Origin: Oceanicella actignis
Lineage (GTDB): Bacteria > Pseudomonadota > Alphaproteobacteria > Rhodobacterales > Rhodobacteraceae
DNA length: 64,000 nucleotides
Assembly (NCBI RefSeq): GCF_008124525.1
Contig: NZ_VNHJ01000001.1
Coordinates: 372,001 to 436,000 of the forward strand
Direction: 5' to 3'
In this document: positions 39,443 to 47,920 of the stretch, one piece after another
How positions within the stretch are numbered: position 1 is the first letter of the stretch
How the letters are laid out: each line of letters begins with the position of its first letter
The notes under the pieces: model-generated
What the model was told of the DNA's origin: nothing
The model's database searches: none
What the model saw: the letters and a program-made list of their open reading frames with translations, nothing else
Program-made: the position numbers and the translations under genes

Positions 39443-39946
39443 ATGAGCCAACGCCTGCGCCCCGATCTGCGCCCGTGTCTTGCGACGCCCCGGGATCTGC
39501 CCCTGGTCGAGGAAGCCCTGCGCGCGCTGGCGCGCGATCTGGACGATCCGTTCCGCGCGTCGCCGCACGAAGTGGCCCGGGCGCTGTTCGGCCCCGAGGC
39601 CTTCGCCGAGGCGCTGATCGCGGCCGAGGGCGCGCGCCCGGCGGGGGTGTGTCTGTTCTGGCCGGTTCTCTCGACCGCGACGGGCGGGGCGGGGGTGCAT
39701 GTCTCGGATCTGTGGACGGCCCCGAGCGCGCGCGGCGCGGGCCTTGGCCGCCGCCTGCTGGCCGCCGCCGCGGCGCGGGCGCGGGCGCGCTGGGGCGCGC
39801 GCTTTGCGCGGCTGAGCGTCTATGCCGACAATCCCCGCGCCGAGGCGCTATACCGGCGGCTGGGCTTCGAGCGCGAGCTGCGCGCCGCGCCCATGGCCCT
39901 GAGCGGCGCCGCCTTCGCGGCCCTCGCCCGCGAGGGAGAGGCATGA
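39443..39946 (+). CDS. GNAT family N-acetyltransferase
   Basis: A 167-residue protein. The acetyl-CoA-binding loop is seen as DLWTAPSARGAGLGRRLLAAA (residues ~97-117), followed by LSVYADNPRAEALYRRLGFE. Substrate unknown. AAGGAGG at 39430-39436 supports the ATG at 39443; the in-frame start at 39284 adds unrelated sequence. It overlaps the amidase gene by ATGA, suggesting a shared transcript and perhaps a role in cell-wall sugar or peptide recycling. Confidence 0.88.
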   Translation: MSQRLRPDLRPCLATPRDLPLVEEALRALARDLDDPFRASPHEVARALFGPEAFAEALIAAEGARPAGVCLFWPVLSTATGGAGVHVSDLWTAPSARGAGLGRRLLAAAAARARARWGARFARLSVYADNPRAEALYRRLGFERELRAAPMALSGAAFAALAREGEA

Positions 39947-40671
39947 GCCTTGCGATCGCGCATCTGCCCTCGCCCAATCACGGCCCGCGGCGGGGCGCGG
40001 CGGCGCCGGACATGGCGGTGCTGCACCACACGGCGATGGAGCGGCTCGAGGACGCGCTGGCGCGGCTGCGCGATCCGGCGGCCGAAGTCTCGGCGCATTA
40101 CGTCATCGCGCGCGACGGACGCATCTTCGCCCTTGTGCCCGAAGAGCGCCGCGCCTGGCATGCGGGGGTCTCGTTCTGGGCGGGCGAGCGCGACGTGAAC
40201 TCGCGCTCGATCGGCATCGAGCTGGACCATCCGGGGCCGCTGGCCGGGGCGCCGCCCTATTTCGCGCCGCAGATGCTGGCGCTCGAGCGGCTGTTGGCCG
40301 ACATCATGGCGCGCTGGGGCATCGTCCCGTCGCGGGTGGTGGGGCACTCGGACGTCGCGCCGGGGCGCAAGAGCGATCCGGGGCCGAAATTCGACTGGCG
40401 GCGCCTGGCGCTGCGCGGGCTGGCGCTGTGGAGCGACGCCGACGGCGCGGGCCGCCGCGACGATCCCGAGGCGAACCGCGCCGCCATCCTGCGCGCCGCC
40501 GCGCGCCTGGGCTACGCCCCGCCCGCCGACGCCGCGCAGGAGGCGGCGCTGATGCGCGCCTTGCAGCTGCGCTTCGCGCCGCACGCGCTCGGGGCGCCGC
40601 CGGGGCCTCTTCTGGCCGCGCGGCTCGAGGAGGTTGCCGAGCAAGCGCAGGGCCCGGCGCCGCCGGCCTGA
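39943..40671 (+). CDS. N-acetylmuramoyl-L-alanine amidase (amidase_2, AmpD-like)
   Basis: A 242-residue zinc amidase that removes peptides from muramic acid. Zinc ligands are in MAVLHHTAM (residues ~24-32), and GHSDVAPGRKSDPGPKFDW carries the second His and the catalytic Lys/Asp region. The C-terminal ~60 residues look like a peptidoglycan-binding helical domain (LRAAARLGYAPPADAAQEAA). There is no signal peptide, so cytoplasmic recycling of cell-wall peptides (AmpD role) is likely. It lies just before rnpB. Confidence 0.92.
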   Translation: MSLAIAHLPSPNHGPRRGAAAPDMAVLHHTAMERLEDALARLRDPAAEVSAHYVIARDGRIFALVPEERRAWHAGVSFWAGERDVNSRSIGIELDHPGPLAGAPPYFAPQMLALERLLADIMARWGIVPSRVVGHSDVAPGRKSDPGPKFDWRRLALRGLALWSDADGAGRRDDPEANRAAILRAAARLGYAPPADAAQEAALMRALQLRFAPHALGAPPGPLLAARLEEVAEQAQGPAPPA

Positions 40672-40916
40672 TCTTGCCGCGCGGGGCCGGCGCCCGGCCT
40701 GCCGCGCACAGGCGCGAGCGCCGCCCCGGTGCACGCCGCGCGGGCGCGGGGCCGGCGCCGCGCTTGGGCGGGGCTGCGGCCGCTTGTCCGATCGCGGCCG
40801 GCAGGCGAGGGGCGCGGCCGCCCCTGGTCCGGCGCCCTGCGCGCGCGCCGTCGGCCGCGTCTTGCGCGCGGCGCCGCCGTCCGGCCGCGACGGGGCGCTT
40901 TTCTTGCCGCCGGCTA

Positions 40917-40946
40917 TTGTCAAACCGGGGCGCGGGCGCCTACATC
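40917..40946 (+). promoter_or_regulatory. Candidate rnpB promoter
   Basis: TTGTCA (40917-40922, five of six matches) and TACATC (40941-40946) are 18 bases apart, and the predicted start near 40953 coincides with the first paired base of RNase P RNA. Confidence 0.5.
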
Positions 40947-40952
40947 CATGGC

Positions 40953-41348
40953 GTGCGGATGGCCGGGCGGCCGCGGCGCGCGGCTGGACCGCGCGGCGAG
41001 GAAAGTCCGGGCTCCACGAAGACGCGGCGCCGGATAACGTCCGGCCGGGGAAACCCGAGGGAAAGCGCCACAGAGAACAGACCTCCGTTCCGGGTTCGTC
41101 CCGGGGCGGGAAGGGTGAAACGGTGGAGTAAGAGCCCACCGCGCCCCCGGCGACGGGGGCGGCACGGCAAGCCCCGCCGGGAGCAAGGTCAAGTTGCGAG
41201 GGAGGCGGCCTTCGGGCCGCCGATGGGTCGTCTTCGCCCTCCCTCCGTGGTGGACCGCGAGAACGCCCGGGCGACCGGGCGTCCAGATGAATGGCCGCCC
41301 AGGGGCCGCAAGGCCCTGGACAGAACCCGGCTTACAGGCCATCCGCAC
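40953..41348 (+). ncRNA. rnpB: RNase P RNA (class A)
   Basis: About 396 nucleotides. The universally conserved block GAGGAAAGTCCGGGCTCC is at 40998-41015 and the 3' conserved block ACAGAACCCGGCTTACAGG ends near 41338. The ends pair (40953-40964 with 41337-41348, GTGCGGATGGCC with its complement), forming P1 and fixing both boundaries within a few bases. The internal ACAGA block also appears near 41070 (CCACAGAGAACAGA). It is the ribozyme that trims tRNA 5' ends. The gene lies upstream of the dcw cluster. Confidence 0.97.
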
Positions 41349-41436
41349 GCATCTGACCGCTCACGCGCATCGCTCCGCGGCGCAGCAGGGCTGCGGCCGC
41401 GCGGCGCGGGGCCGGGCCCGACCGCGCGCGGGGCAG

Positions 41437-41618
41437 CATTCGGGCCGGGCATTCGGGCCGGGCATTCGGGCCGGGCATTCGGGCCGGGCATTCGGGCCGG
41501 GCATTCGGGCCGGGCATTCGGGCCGGGCATTTGGGCCGCGCATTCGGGCCGAGCATTCGGGTTCGGCATCCGGGTTCGGCATCCGGGTTCGGCATTCGGG
41601 CGGAGCATTCCTGGACGG
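41437..41618. repeat. 13-bp tandem repeat array between rnpB and mraZ
   Basis: Fourteen consecutive units of 13 bp start at 41437 and every 13 bases to 41606. The first seven are essentially CATTCGGGCCGGG; later units drift (CATCCGGGTTCGG and similar). Reading frames through it repeat every 13 residues on both strands but show no start region or relatives, so it is taken as noncoding. Confidence 0.9.
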
Positions 41619-41674
41619 GATCGAATCGACGCCCGGACGTCCGCGCCGCCGCCGATGGCCGCAAGCGGGCGGCG

Positions 41675-41709
41675 GATGGGGGCGCATGGGTTGCCATGGG
41701 ACGCCATGG
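41675..41709 (+). promoter_or_regulatory. MraZ-box-like direct repeats (four)
   Basis: ATGGG occurs at 41675, 41685 and 41695, with ATGGT at 41705, an exact 10-bp period. This matches the MraZ operator described in enterobacteria (TGGGN units separated by five bases). It lies 143 bases before the -35 of the predicted dcw promoter. Confidence 0.65.
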
Positions 41710-41828
41710 TCCCCGGGCGTCGGCGGGCGTTACTTCCTACATCTGCCATTGTTCTTGCAATGTTCGCCAACATTTGGGGTTTGCGGCGCGGATTAACTTT
41801 TGTTAACACCCCTGTTCGCCATTTTTTT

Positions 41829-41872
41829 CCATGTCATCCCATTTTTGACCGTTGAGAACCATGATTTCCCAT
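41829..41872 (-). promoter_or_regulatory. Two further MraZ-box-like elements flanking the -35
   Basis: CCATG-N3-TCCCAT occurs at 41829-41842 and 41859-41872, exactly 30 bases apart. On the minus strand each reads ATGGGA-N3-CATGG, the same as 41695-41708 on the plus strand. The second copy fills the spacer between the -35 and -10. Confidence 0.6.
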
Positions 41873-41880
41873 GCTACAAG
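41852..41880 (+). promoter_or_regulatory. Candidate promoter of the mraZ leader / dcw cluster
   Basis: TTGAGA (41852-41857) and TACAAG (41875-41880) have a 17-base spacer in the only AT-rich patch before mraZ. A GANTC site (GATTC, 41880-41884) overlaps the end of the -10. The start would be near 41887. Confidence 0.55.
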
Positions 41881-41886
41881 ATTCCT

Positions 41887-42054
41887 GCGGCGGCCAAGGG
41901 GTCGGACAAGAAAACGAGCAGGTTTCATACAGGCCCTCCCGCCGCGCGGAAAAACCGACGCCCCGAAAGAAAACCAAGGGGGCGCGAAGCGCGAAGTCGG
42001 ACACATCCCGAGGGACCAGCGGGTCGCGCTCTGAGGCAGGCGCGGCCCGCTTTT
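41887..42054 (+). ncRNA. UpsM-like sRNA in the mraZ 5' leader (predicted)
   Basis: From the predicted start to the leader hairpin is about 168 nucleotides. In Rhodobacter sphaeroides the dcw cluster has an unusually long leader that yields the sRNA UpsM by premature termination. Here the same arrangement is seen: a promoter, a long A/G-rich leader and an intrinsic-terminator-like hairpin 52 bases before mraZ. Identity as UpsM is inferred from position and architecture, not from a sequence alignment. Confidence 0.5.
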
Positions 42055-42056
42055 CC
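42018..42056 (+). terminator. Terminator-like hairpin in the mraZ leader
   Basis: An 11-bp stem with one G-U pair (42018-42028 with 42041-42051), a 12-base loop and TTTTCCTT. It would end the leader RNA before mraZ unless read through. Confidence 0.65.
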
Positions 42057-42106
42057 TTCCGGCCCCGACGGGCCGGGCGCGCGGACCAGAGGAGAGGGAG
42101 CGGCCC

Positions 42107-42604
42107 ATGTGGCAGCGCTTCACATCCAGTTCGGTCCACAAGGTGGACGCCAAGGGCCGGGTCTCGGTCCCGGCCCTGTTCCGCCGCGTGCTCGAGCAAA
42201 GCGCCGTTCCCGGCGGGCTGGTGGTCATTCCCAACCTGCGCGGCTCGGAATGCCTCGAGGTCTTCACCCACGAGTTCATGGATCGCCTGGCGCGCAACAT
42301 CGCGCGCATGAAGCCCTTCTCGAAAGAGCGGCGGCGGCTGGAATACGAGTTCCTGGCCAACGCGCTGCCCATGCAGATCGACGAGACCGGGCGCATCGTG
42401 CTCTCGCCCCAGCTCAAGGCGGCGGCGGGCATCCGCGACCAGGCGCGCTTCGTGGGGCTGGGCGACAGCTTCCAGATCTGGGCGCCCGACCGCTTCGAGC
42501 GCATGATGGCCGATCTGCGCGAGGCCGAGGACGCCGACGGCGCCGACCCCCTCGACGCCATGCCCTGGGACGATGCGGGCGATCCCTTCGGAGGCGGCGC
42601 ATGA
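42107..42604 (+). CDS. mraZ: Transcriptional regulator MraZ
   Basis: A 165-residue protein with two AbrB-like SpoVT-fold halves: [21 protein letters not shown] (residues ~11-31) and [20 protein letters not shown] (residues ~89-108). MraZ rings bind repeated TGGG-type boxes and repress the dcw cluster in E. coli. A rich ribosome site (GAGGAGAGGGAG) precedes the ATG. It overlaps rsmH by ATGA. Candidate operators lie in its leader. Confidence 0.96.
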   Translation: MWQRFTSSSVHKVDAKGRVSVPALFRRVLEQSAVPGGLVVIPNLRGSECLEVFTHEFMDRLARNIARMKPFSKERRRLEYEFLANALPMQIDETGRIVLSPQLKAAAGIRDQARFVGLGDSFQIWAPDRFERMMADLREAEDADGADPLDAMPWDDAGDPFGGGA

Positions 42605-43662
42605 GCGGCGACGACGCGCTGGCCCGCGCCCGGGCGGCGCACGCGCCCGTCATGCTGGACGAGGTTCTGGCCGCTCTGGCCCCCGAGGGCGGAGGCGCGT
42701 GGGAGGGCGCGTGGCTTGACGGCACGCTGGGCGCGGGCGGCTATGCGCGCGCCATTCTCGAACGCGGCGCGCGGCGGCTGGTGGCGATCGACCGCGACCC
42801 CGAGGCCGTCGCCCGCGCGCGCGAATGGGCCGGGATCTATGGCGAGCGGCTGGTCCTGGTCCACGGCGCCTTCGGCGATCTCGACCGTCACGCGGCGCCG
42901 ACGCTGGCCGAGCTGGGCGCGCCGGGGCTGGCGGGGGTGGTGCTGGACATCGGCGTGAGCTCGATGCAGATCGACCAGCCCGAGCGCGGCTTCTCGTTCC
43001 AGAAGGACGGCCCGCTGGACATGCGCATGGCGCAGGAGGGGCCCTCGGCGGCCGATCTGGTCAACCGCGCCGAAGAGGCCGACCTGGCCGACATCCTGCA
43101 TCATTACGGCGAGGAGCGCGCCGCGCGCCGCATCGCGCGCGCCATCGTCGCCGCCCGCCGCGAGGGGCCGATCGAGACCACGCTGCGCCTGGCGCGCATC
43201 GTCGAAAGCTGCCTGCCGCGCCCGCGTCCCGGCCAGCCGCACCCGGCCACGCGCAGCTTTCAGGCGCTGCGCATCGCGGTTAACGACGAGCTGGGCGAGC
43301 TGATCCGCGCCCTGTCCGCGGCCGAGCGCGCGCTCGCCCCCGGCGGGACGCTGGCGGTCGTCACCTTCCACTCGCTCGAGGACCGCATCGTGAAACGCTT
43401 TTTCCAGCAGCGCGCGGGCGGCGCCCCGGGCGGCTCGCGCCATGCGCCGCGCCTCGAGGGGCCGGCGCCCTCGTTCCGCCTGCTCTCGCGCAAGGCGGCG
43501 ACGGCCTCGGAGGAAGAGCTGGCGCGCAACCCGCGCGCGCGCTCGGCCCGCCTGCGCGCCGCGCGCCGCACCGACGCGCCGCCCGTTCCGGCCGACCCCG
43601 CCTCGCTGGGCGCGCCGCGCCTTGGCGATCTTGCCGGTCTGATGAGGAGGATTTCGCGATGA
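42601..43662 (+). CDS. rsmH: 16S rRNA (cytosine1402-N4)-methyltransferase
   Basis: A 353-residue protein (formerly MraW) that methylates C1402 in the ribosomal P site. The N-terminus [18 protein letters not shown] motif [32 protein letters not shown] and GPLDMRM are strong signatures, as are the C-terminal [14 protein letters not shown] and [13 protein letters not shown]. It overlaps mraZ and ftsL by four bases each; the open frame extends upstream without homology. Confidence 0.97.
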   Translation: MSGDDALARARAAHAPVMLDEVLAALAPEGGGAWEGAWLDGTLGAGGYARAILERGARRLVAIDRDPEAVARAREWAGIYGERLVLVHGAFGDLDRHAAPTLAELGAPGLAGVVLDIGVSSMQIDQPERGFSFQKDGPLDMRMAQEGPSAADLVNRAEEADLADILHHYGEERAARRIARAIVAARREGPIETTLRLARIVESCLPRPRPGQPHPATRSFQALRIAVNDELGELIRALSAAERALAPGGTLAVVTFHSLEDRIVKRFFQQRAGGAPGGSRHAPRLEGPAPSFRLLSRKAATASEEELARNPRARSARLRAARRTDAPPVPADPASLGAPRLGDLAGLMRRISR

Positions 43663-44249
43663 GAAGCCTGCTCTACGTTCTGGCCCTGGCCTTCGTCGCC
43701 GCGGTGGCGGTCTGGGCCTATCGGGTGAACTATCAGACGCTCGAGGCCGCCGAGCGCGTGGCCGCCCTTCGCGAAGAGATCGCGCGCGAGCGCGAGGCGC
43801 TCGAGATCCTGCGCGTCGAGTGGGCGCATCTGAACGCGCCCGAGCGCCTGGCGCGCCTGGCGCGCCGTCACGCCGATGCGCTGGGGCTGGCGCCCATGGG
43901 GCCCGATCATTTCGCCGAGACCGCCATGGCCGCCTTTCCGCCGCCGGCGCCGCTGCCCCCCGCGCCGCCGCCGGTCGAGCCGCCGCTGCTGGCGCCCGAC
44001 GGGTTCATGATCCTGTCGGCGCTCGAGGTCACACGCCACTTCGGCCGCCCCTCGCTCGAGGTGGCCAGCCTGTCGGCCGGCGCCGAGGCCGAGGCCGCGC
44101 CGGACTTCGACGCGCCGCCGGTCTCTTCGCGCGCCGGCGCGGCGCAGCTTGTCGCCTTTGCGCCGGCGCCCGCCGCGCGCGCGGGCGGCGGCGCGGCCCT
44201 GGCGGCGCTGGATCTTGGCGCGGCCTTCGGCATGGAGCGGGCCCGATGA
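43659..44249 (+). CDS. ftsL: Cell division protein FtsL
   Basis: A 196-residue bitopic protein: a span at residues ~4-22 ([20 protein letters not shown]), then a coiled coil with [20 protein letters not shown] and [20 protein letters not shown]. The region to residue ~90 is the FtsL core; the remaining ~105 residues are Pro/Ala-rich and longer than in most FtsL proteins. FtsL links FtsQB to FtsWI in the divisome. It overlaps both neighbours by ATGA. Confidence 0.88.
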   Translation: MRSLLYVLALAFVAAVAVWAYRVNYQTLEAAERVAALREEIAREREALEILRVEWAHLNAPERLARLARRHADALGLAPMGPDHFAETAMAAFPPPAPLPPAPPPVEPPLLAPDGFMILSALEVTRHFGRPSLEVASLSAGAEAEAAPDFDAPPVSSRAGAAQLVAFAPAPAARAGGGAALAALDLGAAFGMERAR

Positions 44250-46261
44250 TGCGCCGCGCCGCGCCCGAGCCGGCCGCCCCCGGCGCCGCGGCCGGCGCGG
44301 GGGGCGAGCTGGCGCTGTTCGAGCGCCCGGCGCCGCCCGACGCCCGGGCCGGCGGCGGCCATGGCGCGGGAAATGGCACGGGACATGGCGCGGGGCAGGG
44401 CGCGGGGCAGGGCGGGGAACATGGCGCGGGGTGGGCGCCCGATCCCGACCTTGACGACGCCGCGGCCCTGGGCGGCGCGCGGCTGGCCGACGTGATCGCC
44501 GCGCGCAGCCAGGGGCGCGACCCCAACGCCGAGGCCGCCCGCCGCCGGCGCGAGCGCGAGCGCCGCCGCCAGGCCGAGCTGCGCCGGCGCGCCCAGTGGC
44601 GCGTGTTCATGCTGTGCGGCGTGTTCCTGCTGGCCTATGCCGCGCTGGCCGGGCGCATGGCGCATCTGGCGGGCTCGGACCCGGCCGAGCCCGGCGTCAT
44701 GGCCGCGGGTCCGGGCTTCAGCGCCGTGCGCGCCGAGATCCGCGACCGCAACGGGGCGGTCCTGGCGGCGAACGTGCCGGTCTGGTCGCTCTACGCCCGC
44801 CCGGACGAGATGGTCGATCCCGCCGCGGCCGCGCGCGGGCTGGCGCGCATCTTTCCCGATCTGGACGAGAAGGCGCTGCTGCGCCGCTTCACCGACGGGC
44901 GGCGCTTCTTGTGGATCAGGCGCGCCATCACCCCGGCCGAGCGCCTTGCGGTGCATGACCTGGGCGAGCCGGGGCTGAAGTTCGGCCCGCGCGAGGCGCG
45001 CGTCTATCCCGCCGGGCGCGCCGCCGCGCATGTGCTGGGCGGCGCGAGCTATGGCAAGGAGGGCGTCGCCGCGGCCGAGATCGTGGGCGTGGCCGGCGTC
45101 GAGCGCCATTTCGACGCGCGCCTGCGCGACCCCGCCCGCGCTGCCGAGCCGCTGCGCCTGTCGATCGACCTGCGCGTGCAGGCCGCCTTCGCCGAGGTTC
45201 TGGACGAGGCCATGAAGCGGCTGCACGCGCGCGGCGCTGCGGGCGTGCTGATGGACGCGCGCAACGGCGAGGTGCTGGCCCTGGTCTCGCTGCCCGATTT
45301 CGACCCCAACCGCCGCCCGCCGCCCCCGGTGCGCGGGCGCCCCGACGATCATCCCACCTTCAACCGCGCCGCGCAGGGGGTGTATGAGCTGGGCTCGACC
45401 TTCAAGCCCTTCACCGCGGCCATGGTCATGGAGGCGGGGCTTGCCGGTCCCGACACGCTGGTGGACACGCGCGGCCCGCTCTACTGGGGGCGGTTCCGCA
45501 TCTCGGACTTCCACCGCATGCCCGACCAGATGACGCTGCGCGAGGTGCTGGTGGAAAGCTCGAACGTGGGCACGGCGCGGCTGGCGATCCTGGCCGGGGC
45601 GCGGCGGCTGCAGGACTTCCTGGCCCGTCTGGGCCTGTTCGAGCCGCTGCCGGTCGAGCTGCCCGAGGCGCGCTCGGCGCGGCCGCTGACGCCGCCGAAC
45701 TGGTCCGAGATCTCGACCATGACGGTGTCCTACGGCCATGGCATCTCGGTCACGCCGCTGCACCTGGCGGCGGCCTATGCGACGCTGGCCAACGGGGGGC
45801 TGCGCGTGCGCCCGACCCTCGTCGCCGGCGCCCGCCCGCCGGGCGAGGAGGCGCGCGTGATCTCGGCCGAGACCTCGCGCAGGCTGCGCGAGATGCTGCG
45901 CGCCGTCGTCACCGAGGGCACGGGCCGCAACGCCGACGTGCCGGGCTACGAGATCGCGGGCAAGACCGGCACCGCCGAGAAGCCGCGCACCGACGGGCGC
46001 GGCTATGACCATGACAAGGTCATAGCCACTTTCGCCGGGTTTTTCCCCGCCCATGATCCGCGCTATGTCATCGTGGCGACCACGGACGAGGCGGTCGAGT
46101 CCTCGGGCCGCCGCCCGCGCCGCACCGCGGGCTGGACGGCGGCGCCGATCGTGGCCGAAGCCGTGCGCCGCATCGCGCCCATCCTGGGCATGCGGCCGCT
46201 GCCCGCCCCGCGCGCGACGGCCGATGCGGGGGGCGCGCCGGCGCGCGCGGCGCTGCGATGA
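44246..46261 (+). CDS. ftsI: Peptidoglycan transpeptidase FtsI (PBP3)
   Basis: A 671-residue class B penicillin-binding protein for septal cross-linking. The ~110-residue cytoplasmic start is unusually long and has a Gly-rich 12-bp repeat; the membrane span is VFMLCGVFLLAYAALAGRMA. The transpeptidase motifs are intact: STFK (Ser384), SSN (438-440) and KTG (573-575). The pedestal begins IRDRNGAVLAANVPVWSLYA. It overlaps ftsL by ATGA and works with FtsW. Confidence 0.96.
   Translation: MMRRAAPEPAAPGAAAGAGGELALFERPAPPDARAGGGHGAGNGTGHGAGQGAGQGGEHGAGWAPDPDLDDAAALGGARLADVIAARSQGRDPNAEAARRRRERERRRQAELRRRAQWRVFMLCGVFLLAYAALAGRMAHLAGSDPAEPGVMAAGPGFSAVRAEIRDRNGAVLAANVPVWSLYARPDEMVDPAAAARGLARIFPDLDEKALLRRFTDGRRFLWIRRAITPAERLAVHDLGEPGLKFGPREARVYPAGRAAAHVLGGASYGKEGVAAAEIVGVAGVERHFDARLRDPARAAEPLRLSIDLRVQAAFAEVLDEAMKRLHARGAAGVLMDARNGEVLALVSLPDFDPNRRPPPPVRGRPDDHPTFNRAAQGVYELGSTFKPFTAAMVMEAGLAGPDTLVDTRGPLYWGRFRISDFHRMPDQMTLREVLVESSNVGTARLAILAGARRLQDFLARLGLFEPLPVELPEARSARPLTPPNWSEISTMTVSYGHGISVTPLHLAAAYATLANGGLRVRPTLVAGARPPGEEARVISAETSRRLREMLRAVVTEGTGRNADVPGYEIAGKTGTAEKPRTDGRGYDHDKVIATFAGFFPAHDPRYVIVATTDEAVESSGRRPRRTAGWTAAPIVAEAVRRIAPILGMRPLPAPRATADAGGAPARAALR
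44360..44431 (+). repeat. 12-bp in-frame repeat in ftsI
   Basis: Six 12-bp units from 44360 encode tetrapeptides such as HGAG, NGTG, QGAG in the cytoplasmic tail of FtsI. The period preserves the frame. Confidence 0.8.
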
Positions 46262-46327
46262 GCGCCCCGGCCCGCTCGCGCCGCCCCCGCCCGGGCGCCC
46301 GCGATCTCACGTGGAACAGGAGCTTCG

Positions 46328-47920
46328 ATGACCGCCGCCGCGCATGACGACGCCCTTTCGCTCGCCGCCCCGTCCCCGCGCCGGCTGGACGAGCTGGGCC
46401 TTGCCGCGCCGCCCGCCGCGCCGGCGGACGCCCTGGCGCGCGGGCTGACCGAGGACAGCCGCAAGGTCGCGCCGGGCTGGGTGTTCTTCGCGCTGGACGG
46501 CGTGCGCGCGCGCGGGGCCGATTTCGCGCCCTTCGCCCTGCGCCAGGGGGCGCTGGCGGTGGTGTGCTCGGCCGAGGGCGCCGAGCGCATCCGCGCCCTG
46601 TGGGCCGCCGAGGGCCGCGCCGAGCCGCCCGGCGGCCTGCCGCTGGTCGTCCGCCCCGACCCGCGCCTTGCCCTGGCGCGGGCGGCGGCCGTCTGGTTCG
46701 GCGAGCAGCCGCGCGTGATGGCCGCCGTCACCGGCACCAACGGCAAGACCTCGACCGCCAGCTTCCTGCGCCAGATCTGGACGGCGCTGGGGCGGCGGGC
46801 GGTCAACATCGGCACGACCGGCGTCGAGGGCGCGGTCGAGGCGCCCCTGGGGCACACGACGCCCGACCCGCTGACGCTGCACCGGACGCTGGCCGCGCTG
46901 GCGGCGCGGGGCGTCGATCACGCGGTCATGGAGGCCTCGTCCCATGGGCTGGTCCAGCGGCGGCTCGACGCGGTGCGCCTGCGCGCGGCGGCGCTGACCA
47001 ACATCACGCGCGATCACATGGACTACCACCGCGACCATGACGACTACGTGGCCGCCAAGCTCAAGCTCTTCGACCGCGTGCTGGCGCCCGGCGGAACGGC
47101 GGTGCTCAACACCGACGATCCGGCCTATCCGGCCGCGCGCCTGGTGGCCGAGGGCCGCCGCCAGCGCGTGCTGGGGGTGGGGCGCTCGGAAGAGGCGCTG
47201 CTGCGCCTTCTGGACGTGCGCTTCACGCCGACGGGGCAGGTCCTGCGCTTTCACTGGGCGGGCGACGCGGCCCCCGCGCACGAGGCGCGGCTGGAGCTGA
47301 TCGGCGCCTTCCAGGGGATGAACGCGCTCATGGCCGCGGGGCTGGCCATCGGCTGCGGCGAGGAGCCGGCCGCGGTCTTCGCCGCCCTCGAGGGGCTGCG
47401 CGGCGTGCGCGGGCGCATGGAGCTGGTCGCCCGCCGCGCCAATGGCGCGCCGATCTATGTGGACTACGCCCACACCCCCGACGGGCTGAGCGCGGCCATC
47501 GCGGCGCTTCGGCCGCATGTGCGCGGGCGCGTGGTGGCGGTGTTCGGCGCCGGGGGCGACCGCGACGCGGGCAAGCGGCCCTTGATGGGGCGCGCGGCGC
47601 TGGCGGCGGACGCGGCGATCGTGACCGACGACAACCCGCGCTCGGAGGACCCCGCGGCGATCCGCGCGCAGATCCTGGCCGGCATGGCCGGCGCCGATCC
47701 CGCGCCGCTCGAGATCGGCGACCGCGCCGAGGCGATCCTGGCCGGGGCGGACATGCTGGGGCCCGAGGATTGCCTTCTGATCGCCGGAAAGGGGCACGAG
47801 ACGGGGCAGATCGTCGCCGGCCGCACGCTGCCCTTCGACGACGCCGCGCAGGCGCTCGCGGCCGTGGCGGCGCTGGACGGCGACGCGGGGCGGGAGATCG
47901 GGACGGAGGAGGGCGCATGA
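46328..47920 (+). CDS. murE: UDP-MurNAc-tripeptide synthetase (meso-DAP adding)
   Basis: A 530-residue Mur ligase that adds meso-diaminopimelate to UDP-MurNAc-L-Ala-D-Glu. ATP loop TGTNGKTSTASFLRQI, EASSHGLVQRRLD and the DAP-specificity motif DNPR (in VTDDNPRSEDP) are visible, the last indicating meso-DAP rather than lysine. A 66-base gap separates it from ftsI and it overlaps murF by ATGA. Confidence 0.96.
   Translation: MTAAAHDDALSLAAPSPRRLDELGLAAPPAAPADALARGLTEDSRKVAPGWVFFALDGVRARGADFAPFALRQGALAVVCSAEGAERIRALWAAEGRAEPPGGLPLVVRPDPRLALARAAAVWFGEQPRVMAAVTGTNGKTSTASFLRQIWTALGRRAVNIGTTGVEGAVEAPLGHTTPDPLTLHRTLAALAARGVDHAVMEASSHGLVQRRLDAVRLRAAALTNITRDHMDYHRDHDDYVAAKLKLFDRVLAPGGTAVLNTDDPAYPAARLVAEGRRQRVLGVGRSEEALLRLLDVRFTPTGQVLRFHWAGDAAPAHEARLELIGAFQGMNALMAAGLAIGCGEEPAAVFAALEGLRGVRGRMELVARRANGAPIYVDYAHTPDGLSAAIAALRPHVRGRVVAVFGAGGDRDAGKRPLMGRAALAADAAIVTDDNPRSEDPAAIRAQILAGMAGADPAPLEIGDRAEAILAGADMLGPEDCLLIAGKGHETGQIVAGRTLPFDDAAQALAAVAALDGDAGREIGTEEGA

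Noticed and set aside
41437-41618. CRISPR array or repeat protein in the 13-bp array
   Set aside because: Units are contiguous with no spacers, far too short for CRISPR, and no cas gene is present; the translated 13-residue repeats have no start or relatives.
41792-41806. CtrA box at TTAAC-N5-TTAAC before mraZ
   Set aside because: The spacing between TTAA half sites is six, not the seven required, so it was not called as a CtrA site.
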